Of a stretch of 29,091 bases of DNA, positions 23,704 through 29,091 are shown piece by piece. Made by a program: the position numbers and the translations under genes. The stretch is from Xanthobacteraceae bacterium (lineage in GTDB: Bacteria; Pseudomonadota; Alphaproteobacteria; Rhizobiales; Xanthobacteraceae): contig JAIESC010000224.1 in NCBI GenBank assembly GCA_019746355.1, positions 1 to 29,091 on the forward strand. Reading direction: 5' to 3'. Each line of letters begins with the position of its first letter. Position 1 is the first letter of the stretch. The notes under the pieces were generated by a model. It was not told the DNA's origin, searched no databases, and saw nothing but the letters and a program-made list of their open reading frames with translations.

Positions 23704-23744
23704 GGCCGGACAGTCCGGCCGACCGGTGCGGGTTTTAAGCCCGC
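23704..23744. repeat. Pair of adjacent palindromes
   Basis: GGCCGGA (23704-23710) and TCCGGCC (23714-23720) form a perfect 7-base stem around CAG. Directly after it, GCGGG (23728-23732) and CCCGC (23740-23744) flank TTTTAAG. In the minus frame the stretch reads VGAGLKPAPVGRTVRPG-like, a peptide string I associate with translated dispersed repeats in several environmental bacteria. It sits just upstream of the exported protein gene. Confidence 0.5.
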
Positions 23745-23866
23745 GCCCAACGCCTCCTCATGGTTCGCGCAATTGCCCGCCCCGCCCGCGAAAGCCCTGC
23801 GGTGGTAATTGTCTATGCTTAATGGAACCGCGCAAACCGTTCACCAAGACATGGTTAACGCGCCCG

Positions 23867-25114
23867 TCAGGAGGCAAACCGCTCCGCGGAAAACGGCTTG
23901 GGATCGCAAAATGGCGTTGCTCCGGTCATCATTTCCGCCAGCAGCCGTCCCGTGGCGGGCCCGAGCGTCAGGCCCCAATGCGCATGGCCGTAATCGAGCC
24001 AGAGACCGGGTTGTCCCGGCGCACGGCCGATCACCGGGCGTGAATCGGTAAAGCACGGCCGCGAGCCCATCCAGGGCTGCGCCTCGACGCCCTCGCCCAG
24101 CGGATAGAGCGCCCGGGCCGCCGGCAGCAGCCGATCGAACTGGACCGGCGTCGGCGTGTCGTCGCGGTCGGCGAACTCCGCGCCCGTGGTCAGGCGAATG
24201 CCCTGCTCCATCGGCGCAATGCAGTAGCCGTAATCTGTATCGACGACCGGCCGCGCGAGCCCGGCATTGCCATTCGACTTGTAGTGGCGATGATAGCCGC
24301 GCTTCCATTTGAGCGGCAGGCGGATGCCGAGCGGCGCGAGCACGTCCGGGGCCCAGGGGCCGAGCGCGATCACAGCTTCCTTGCCGTCGACCGGCCCTTC
24401 ATCGGTGTCGACCCGCCACGCCTGCCCCGAGCGATGCAGGGTCAGCGCATCGCCCTTGAGAATGACGCCGCCGAGCCGGGTGAACAGTTCGGCGTAAGCT
24501 TTGGCGACGGCCCCGGGATTCGACACGCTCGCCGCATCCGGCGTGAGTATGGCATGGCGGAATACGGGAGCGAGCGAAGGCTCGAGCGCGCGCGCCTCTT
24601 CGACGCCCAGGGCGCGCAATTCAAGTCCAAGTTCGGCCGCATAATCCCGCTCGCGCTTCGTGCCGGAGAAGCTCTTATCGCTGCGATAGAGCTTGAGCCA
24701 GCCGGTCTTGCGCAGGTACCGTGTGGCCTCCGCCTCGGCCATCAGCGCCTCGTGCTCGGCCACGGCACGCGCGAAAAGCGGCCGCATCGCCTTCGCAAAA
24801 TCGAGCGCGCGCACACCGCGGGTGTTTGCGCGGTAAGCCAGCAGCCAAGGCGCATATCCAGGCAATGCGGACAGATGATAATTGGCCTCGGGCGCCTGCT
24901 TCAGCGCGATGCGCAGCAGCGCGCCAAAGCCTTTGGGAAAGGCATGTGCGAAGAGCGTATTGCCTTCGAGGATTCCGGCGTTCCCGTAGGACGTCTCCTC
25001 GCCCGGCCCGCGGCGATCGACCAGCGCCACCGACAGACCGCGCTTGACGAGGTGCAGCGCCGCGGAAATCCCGACGAAGCCTGCGCCGAGAACAATCGCG
25101 TCGGTACGGGCCAT
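23867..25114 (-). CDS. FAD-dependent oxidoreductase, D-amino-acid dehydrogenase (DadA) type
   Basis: A 415-residue flavoprotein of the DAO family. The N-terminal dinucleotide fold is clear (AIVLGAGFVGISAALHLVKRG, with GAGFVG at 10-15, then VALVDRR). The DadA-style segment GEETSYGNAGILEGNTLFAHAFPKG follows. The C-terminal FAD-contact region is WMGSRPCFTDSRPVIGRAPGQPGLWLDYGHAHWGLTLGPATGRLLAEMM, strongly DadA-like. It would oxidise D-amino acids to 2-oxo acids with electrons passed to the respiratory chain. ATG 25114 is preferred because AGGAGA lies 7 bases upstream; a TTG 6 bases earlier is too close to that site. The nearby racemase (dadX) usually paired with dadA is absent, so the exact substrate is open. 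Confidence 0.9.
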   Translation of the reverse strand: MARTDAIVLGAGFVGISAALHLVKRGLSVALVDRRGPGEETSYGNAGILEGNTLFAHAFPKGFGALLRIALKQAPEANYHLSALPGYAPWLLAYRANTRGVRALDFAKAMRPLFARAVAEHEALMAEAEATRYLRKTGWLKLYRSDKSFSGTKRERDYAAELGLELRALGVEEARALEPSLAPVFRHAILTPDAASVSNPGAVAKAYAELFTRLGGVILKGDALTLHRSGQAWRVDTDEGPVDGKEAVIALGPWAPDVLAPLGIRLPLKWKRGYHRHYKSNGNAGLARPVVDTDYGYCIAPMEQGIRLTTGAEFADRDDTPTPVQFDRLLPAARALYPLGEGVEAQPWMGSRPCFTDSRPVIGRAPGQPGLWLDYGHAHWGLTLGPATGRLLAEMMTGATPFCDPKPFSAERFAS

Positions 25115-25213
25115 GAACAATTCTCCTGATCGGCTGCGGCGTCCATTGCAGCGCGGCCCCCTTATTTAAGCGACGCTATCGACGGCCGCCAGCGCGGCTG
25201 TTATGCCGCAGCG

Positions 25214-26170
25214 ATGGGACTTCTCGACCGGTTGACCGCAGGTCTTGCCTGGCTTGGCCGCCAAGGCACCACGGCGGTCGCGATCTCGATCCTGCTCGGG
25301 ATTTTCCTGCCGCCGCTCGGGGCGCTGGTGCGGCCGTTCTTTCCGGAAACGGTGTTCCTGCTGCTCTGCCTCGCCTTCCTGCGCGTCGATCCGGGAGCGC
25401 TTCGTGCGCAGCTCGCCCAACCGCCACTGCTGATCGCCGCGGCCGTCTGGGTCATGCTGATCACGCCGATCCTTGCCGGCATCGCTTTCGACGCCATCGA
25501 TCTGGGCGAACAATCGCCGGCGCTGCTGCTCGCGCTGGTGCTGAACATGGTCGCGCCGCCGATCTTCGCCTCGCCCGCGCTCGCCGCCTTGATGGGGCTC
25601 AACGCCGCCATCACGCTGGCCTTGCTGCTGGTGTGCATCGCCGTGACGCCGTTTCTCGCACCGGCGCTGGTCGCGGTGTTTGCCGGCTCCGCGGTGACCT
25701 TTTCGCCGCTCTCGCTCGGCCTGCGCCTCGTGCTGATGCTGGCCGGCGCGGCCTGCACCGCGGTCGCGATCCGCGCCTTCATGGGCAAGCCCTGGGTCGA
25801 GCGCCAGGCCGAGCGCATCGACGGGCTCAACGTCATCGTGCTGTTCCTGTTCGCCGTGGCGCTGATGGGCGACGTGCTGACCAACGCCATCTCCCGTCCG
25901 TTCCTCGTTCTCGGCCTGTTGGCGCTGGCCACCCTGGTCACCTTCGGGCTTTGCGCGCTGACCGCCCTGCTCCTGGCCCGCGTCGACTTGCAGACGGCGC
26001 TGCCGCTGGCGCATGCGGCCGCATCCCGCAACACCGGCTTGATGCTCGCGGCCGCAGCCGGCGCGGTGCCCGAGCTGGTCTGGCTCTACATGGCGCTCCT
26101 GCAGATCCCGATCTACGCGCTGCCGCTGTTCCTGAAGCCTTTGGCGCGCAGCCTTTCCACCGCCGGCTAG
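25214..26170 (+). CDS. Membrane transporter related to the bile acid:sodium symporter (BASS) family
   Basis: A 318-residue integral membrane protein with about nine or ten hydrophobic helices. Features: ILLGIFLPPLGALVRPFFPETVFLLLCLAFLRVD near the N-terminus, ALVLNMVAPPIFASPALAALMGLNAAITLALLLVCIAVTPFLAP in the middle, and LPLAHAAASRNTGLMLAAAAG in the second half, resembling the SRN-type motif of BASS proteins. Solutes of bacterial members include organic acids; the substrate here is unknown. It is divergent from the DadA-like gene across a 99-base gap. ATG 25214 has no strong ribosome site. Family call is moderately sure, and the AEC carrier family is the main alternative. Confidence 0.7.
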   Translation: MGLLDRLTAGLAWLGRQGTTAVAISILLGIFLPPLGALVRPFFPETVFLLLCLAFLRVDPGALRAQLAQPPLLIAAAVWVMLITPILAGIAFDAIDLGEQSPALLLALVLNMVAPPIFASPALAALMGLNAAITLALLLVCIAVTPFLAPALVAVFAGSAVTFSPLSLGLRLVLMLAGAACTAVAIRAFMGKPWVERQAERIDGLNVIVLFLFAVALMGDVLTNAISRPFLVLGLLALATLVTFGLCALTALLLARVDLQTALPLAHAAASRNTGLMLAAAAGAVPELVWLYMALLQIPIYALPLFLKPLARSLSTAG

Positions 26171-26202
26171 AGCACCGGCGTTGCCCCTCATTTCCCCCCG
26201 TG

Positions 26203-26220
26203 TTACCTCGAAAGGTAACC
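26203..26220 (+). promoter_or_regulatory. Small hairpin just ahead of rpe
   Basis: GTTACCT (26203-26209) and AGGTAAC (26214-26220) form a perfect 7-base stem closed by the tetraloop CGAA. It ends 10 bases before the rpe ATG and directly abuts the presumed ribosome site GGAAAG (26222-26227). It may influence translation initiation; unproven. Confidence 0.45.
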
Positions 26221-26230
26221 GGAAAGCCCC

Positions 26231-26914
26231 ATGTCGCGCCCTCTCCGCATTGCTCCGTCGATCCTGGCCTCGGATTTCTCCAAGCTGGCCGAAGAGGTCC
26301 GCGCGGTCGAAGCCGCCGGCGCGGACTGGATCCATCTCGACGTGATGGACGGGCATTTCGTGCCGGTGATCACCTTCGGACCGGACGTGGTGAAGGCGAT
26401 CCGCCCGGTGAGCCAGAAGATCTTCGACGTGCACCTGATGATCGCGCCGGTCGATCCGCATCTCGAGGCCTTCGCCAAGGCCGGTGCCGACATCATCACC
26501 GTTCATGTCGAAGCGGGCCCGCACCTGCACCGCTCGCTGCAAGCCATCAAGGCGCTCGGCAAGAAGGCCGGCGTGACGATGAACCCCGGCACGCCCGTGG
26601 AAACGATCGAGCATGTGATCGACCTGGTCGATCTCGTGCTGGTGATGTCGGTCAATCCGGGCTGGGGCGGCCAGAAGTTCATCCCCGCAGCCGAGGAAAA
26701 AATCCGCCGCGTCAAGGCGCTGGCCGGCGGCCGGCCGATCGACATCGAGATCGACGGCGGCGTGACCGCCGAGAACGCCGCGCTCGTCACGCGCGCCGGC
26801 GCCAACGCGCTGGTCGCGGGCTCCGCCGTGTTCAAAGGCGGCCCGTCCGCCTACAAGGCCAACATCGACGCGATCCGCCACGCCGCGGCGCTGGCCCGTG
26901 GCGAAGCCGCCTGA
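26231..26914 (+). CDS. rpe: Ribulose-phosphate 3-epimerase
   Basis: A 227-residue TIM-barrel enzyme of the pentose phosphate and Calvin pathways, interconverting ribulose 5-phosphate and xylulose 5-phosphate. All landmarks are present: [17 protein letters not shown] at the N-terminus, [17 protein letters not shown] with His35 and Asp37, DVHLMI with His68, [13 protein letters not shown] (phosphate-site glycine loop), and EIDGGV with Asp175, followed by [12 protein letters not shown]. The length is normal. ATG 26231 follows GGAAAG by 3 bases beyond the hairpin described above. Cytoplasmic. It starts 60 bases after the transporter stop and may share its transcript. Confidence 0.97.
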   Translation: MSRPLRIAPSILASDFSKLAEEVRAVEAAGADWIHLDVMDGHFVPVITFGPDVVKAIRPVSQKIFDVHLMIAPVDPHLEAFAKAGADIITVHVEAGPHLHRSLQAIKALGKKAGVTMNPGTPVETIEHVIDLVDLVLVMSVNPGWGGQKFIPAAEEKIRRVKALAGGRPIDIEIDGGVTAENAALVTRAGANALVAGSAVFKGGPSAYKANIDAIRHAAALARGEAA

Positions 26915-26965
26915 TCGCGCATAAAATCGTTCCGACACTGACACGCGGAATGTGAGGGACCGGTC

Positions 26966-27940
26966 ATGGGCGTATTGATCGACGGCAAGTGGAGCGACGG
27001 CGAGCTGCCGCAGGAGACGAGCGCCACCGGCCAGTTCAAGCGCGTCGACAGCTCGTTCCGCGACCGCATCACCGCCGACGGCTCGTCGGGCTTCAAGGCC
27101 GAGCCCGGCCGCTATCACCTCTACGTCGCGCACGGCTGCCCATGGGCGCACCGCACGTTGATCTACCGCGCGCTGAAGAAGCTCGACGGCCTCATCTCGG
27201 TCGCCTATTCGATCCCCGGCCTGAAGCGGCAGGGCTGGCAGTTCGGCGACGATCCGCGCTATCCGGACTGTATCCCCGACAAGGTCAACGGCTTCGAATA
27301 CCTGCATCAGGCCTACACGGCCGCGAAGCCCGACTACACCGGCAAGGTCACGGTGCCGACGCTGTGGGACAAGAAGACCAAGCGCATCGTCAACAACGAG
27401 TCGTCCGAGATCATCCGGATGCTCAACACCGAGTTCAACGCCATCACCGGCGACCGCACCGACTTCTATCCGCAGGCGCTGCGCGCCGAGATCGACGCGG
27501 TGAACGAGCGCGTCTATCACAACGTCAACAACGGCGTTTATCGCGCGGGCTTCGCCAAGTCGCAGGCGGCTTACGAAGAGGCCTATGACGGGCTGTTCTC
27601 GACCCTCGACTGGCTCGAGGAGCGGCTGTCGAAGCGGCGCTATCTCGTCGGCTCGCAGATCACCGAGGCCGACTGGCGGCTGTTCCCGACGCTGGTGCGC
27701 TTCGACGTCGCCTATTTCTCGATCTTCAAGTGCAACCGGCAGCGCATCGCCGACTATCCGAACCTGTCGAACTACATGCGCGAACTCTATCAGGTGCCGG
27801 GCGTCGCCGAGACCGTGACGCCGCGCTACTACGTGATCAACTACTACTCGATCCCCAAGGTGAACCCGACGCTGATCATTCCCAAGGGAACGCCGGTCGA
27901 CCTCGGCCAGCCGCACGACCGGGCGCGGCTCGCCGCGTAA
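26966..27940 (+). CDS. Glutathionyl-hydroquinone reductase (ECM4/YqjG/Xi-class GST)
   Basis: A 324-residue glutathione transferase of the Xi class. The catalytic Cys motif is CPWA (58-61, in YVAHGCPWAHRTLIYRALKKL), which uses Cys rather than Tyr or Ser. Other family signatures: VPTLWDKKTKRIVNNESSEIIRMLN, and in the C-terminal domain VNERVYHNVNNGVYRAGFAKSQAAYEEA and DWRLFPTLVRFDVAYFSIFKCN. It reduces glutathionyl-hydroquinones to hydroquinones, freeing glutathione. This fits an organism handling phenolic compounds, as the window also carries pca genes and a phenol-hydroxylase-like pair. ATG 26966 is preceded by GAGGGAC. It follows rpe by 51 bases. Confidence 0.92.
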   Translation: MGVLIDGKWSDGELPQETSATGQFKRVDSSFRDRITADGSSGFKAEPGRYHLYVAHGCPWAHRTLIYRALKKLDGLISVAYSIPGLKRQGWQFGDDPRYPDCIPDKVNGFEYLHQAYTAAKPDYTGKVTVPTLWDKKTKRIVNNESSEIIRMLNTEFNAITGDRTDFYPQALRAEIDAVNERVYHNVNNGVYRAGFAKSQAAYEEAYDGLFSTLDWLEERLSKRRYLVGSQITEADWRLFPTLVRFDVAYFSIFKCNRQRIADYPNLSNYMRELYQVPGVAETVTPRYYVINYYSIPKVNPTLIIPKGTPVDLGQPHDRARLAA

Positions 27941-28021
27941 GCCACTTTTCCACCATTCCGGCTTGCAATTGCGGCCTTCGGGTCTGATACAGGCAGCGTA
28001 TCTCCCCCGCCCGAGGCCCCG

Positions 28022-29091
28022 ATGATCCCGCGCTACTCCCGTCCCGAAATGGTTGCGATCTGGTCGCCGGAGACGCGGTTTCGCATCTGGTTCGAGATCG
28101 AGGCGCATGCCGCCGACGCGATGGCCAAGCTCGGCATCGTGCCGAAGGCCGCGGCGAAGAAAATCTGGGCCAAGGGCAAGAACGCCACGTTCGACGTTCA
28201 GCGGATCGACGAGATCGAGCGCGTCACCAAGCACGACGTGATCGCCTTCCTGACGCATCTCGCCGAGATCGTCGGCCCCGAGGCGCGCTTTGTTCATTCG
28301 GGAATGACATCGTCGGACGTGCTCGACACCTGCCTCAACGTGCAGCTCACGCGTGCCGCCGACATCCTGATCGCCGACGCGGACAAGCTCCTCGCGGCAC
28401 TGAAGCGCCGCGCCTTCGAGCACAAGAAGACGCCCACGGTCGGCCGCTCGCACGGCATCCATGCCGAGCCGACCACCTTCGGCGTCAAGCTTGCCATCGC
28501 CTATGCCGAGTTCTCCCGCGCGCGCGAACGACTGATCGCGGCGCGCAAGGAGGTGGCGACCTGCGCGATCTCCGGCGCGGTCGGCACCTTCGCGCAGGTC
28601 GATCCGCGGGTGGAGGCGCATGTCGCCAAAGCCATGGGACTTGCGGTCGAAACGGTGTCGACGCAGGTGATCCCGCGCGATCGCCACGCGATGTTCTTTG
28701 CGACGCTCGGCGTCGTGGCCTCCTCGATCGAACGGCTCGCGACCGAGATCCGCCATCTGCAACGCACCGAGGTGCTGGAGGCGGAAGAGTTCTTCTCCGA
28801 AGGCCAGAAGGGCTCGTCGGCGATGCCGCACAAGCGCAATCCGGTGCTCTCGGAAAACCTCACCGGGCTCGCCCGCATGGTGCGCGCCTATGTGGTGCCG
28901 GCGATGGAGAACGTGGCGCTCTGGCATGAGCGCGACATCTCGCACTCCTCGGTCGAACGCATGATCGGTCCCGACGCGACGGTGACGCTCGACTTCGCGC
29001 TCAACCGGCTCGCCGGCGTGATCGACAAGCTCGTGGTCTATCCCGGCAACATGCAGAAGAACCTCGACCGGCTCGGCGGCCTCGTGCATTC
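28022..29091 (+). CDS. purB: Adenylosuccinate lyase, 5' part (3' end outside window)
   Basis: First 356 residues of a protein usually about 430-435 long. It catalyses two lyase steps of purine synthesis (SAICAR to AICAR, and adenylosuccinate to AMP). Start MIPRYSRPEMVAIWSPETRFRIW is typical. Seen further: IERVTKHDVIAFLTHLAEIVGPEARFVHSGMTSSDVLDT, then VGRSHGIHAEPTTFG with the catalytic His. The superfamily signature GSSAMPHKRNP starts at residue 264. It shares that fold and signature with the pcaB fragment at the other end of the window, but the N-terminus and MTSSDVLDT region mark it as PurB. No strong ribosome site precedes ATG 28022; the frame runs to the window edge intact. Confidence 0.96.
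   Translation, partial: MIPRYSRPEMVAIWSPETRFRIWFEIEAHAADAMAKLGIVPKAAAKKIWAKGKNATFDVQRIDEIERVTKHDVIAFLTHLAEIVGPEARFVHSGMTSSDVLDTCLNVQLTRAADILIADADKLLAALKRRAFEHKKTPTVGRSHGIHAEPTTFGVKLAIAYAEFSRARERLIAARKEVATCAISGAVGTFAQVDPRVEAHVAKAMGLAVETVSTQVIPRDRHAMFFATLGVVASSIERLATEIRHLQRTEVLEAEEFFSEGQKGSSAMPHKRNPVLSENLTGLARMVRAYVVPAMENVALWHERDISHSSVERMIGPDATVTLDFALNRLAGVIDKLVVYPGNMQKNLDRLGGLVH

Noticed and set aside
25166..29089. A 1307-residue minus-strand open frame
   Set aside because: It lies antisense to four clear genes (BASS-like, rpe, glutathionyl-hydroquinone reductase, purB); Asp/Arg/His-rich translation is a GC-codon shadow.

Overview
The window is GC-rich, tightly packed chromosomal DNA. Its protein families and their arrangement point to an alphaproteobacterium of the Hyphomicrobiales, in the Bradyrhizobium / Rhodopseudomonas / Xanthobacteraceae neighbourhood. 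The grounds are a pca protocatechuate cluster, LIV-I type amino-acid ABC operons, a periplasmic Bug (TctC) binding protein, a spinster-like MFS carrier, small secreted orphan proteins and palindromic intergenic repeats of the style common in that group. This is a family-level impression from the translations, not a database result. I see no rRNA, tRNA, CRISPR array, insertion sequence, phage gene or integrase.

Layout. 1-2446 (+): end of pcaB, then pcaD and pcaC, three consecutive steps of the protocatechuate branch of the beta-ketoadipate pathway. 2447-2661: palindromic repeats. 2662-3555 (-): an AraC-type regulator. 3695-6511 (-): a large autotransporter. 6512-7049: a non-coding gap with short direct and inverted repeats. 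7050-8300 (+): an MFS carrier, overlapping tail to tail with a GlxA-type AraC regulator (8261-9325, -). 9326-9664: a repeat-rich gap. 9665-12188 (-): a tiny Gln/Gly-rich protein, then a two-component flavin monooxygenase (reductase and HpaB-like oxygenase). 12306-12566 (+): a small exported protein. 12755-16606 (+): livH-livM-livG-livF, joined by 4-base stop/start overlaps. 16673-17656 (+): a Bug binding protein. 17662-19537 (-): a 61-aa membrane protein and a sulfatase. 19612-21215 (+): a small membrane protein and a LivK-type binding protein, closed by a clear terminator. 21293-22027 (-): CcdA-like protein. 22144-23136 (+): P1-family peptidase. 23143-23691 (-): exported protein of unknown function. 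23867-25114 (-): DadA-like oxidoreductase. 25214-29091 (+): BASS-like transporter, rpe, glutathionyl-hydroquinone reductase and the start of purB.

How the genes fit together. The strongest theme is use of aromatic and organic-acid compounds: pcaBDC makes beta-ketoadipate precursors, the HpaB/HpaC-like pair probably hydroxylates a phenolic substrate, the AraC regulator resembles activators of aromatic pathways, and the Liv, Bug, MFS and BASS proteins are uptake or efflux functions. The glutathionyl-hydroquinone reductase would fit quinone detoxification. The livHMGF operon has no binding protein beside it; the nearest candidate is the LivK-type protein at 20094-21215, about 3.5 kb downstream, with a Bug protein, a sulfatase and two small genes between.

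I did not find a convincing new multi-gene system. The most interesting items are a secreted protein with a spaced His and Asn-Cys-Asn motif (23143-23691), a NylC-like autoprocessing hydrolase, a long Pro/Ala-rich tail on PcaB, a small Gln/Gly-rich protein with a strong ribosome site, and several repeat structures in the two largest gaps.
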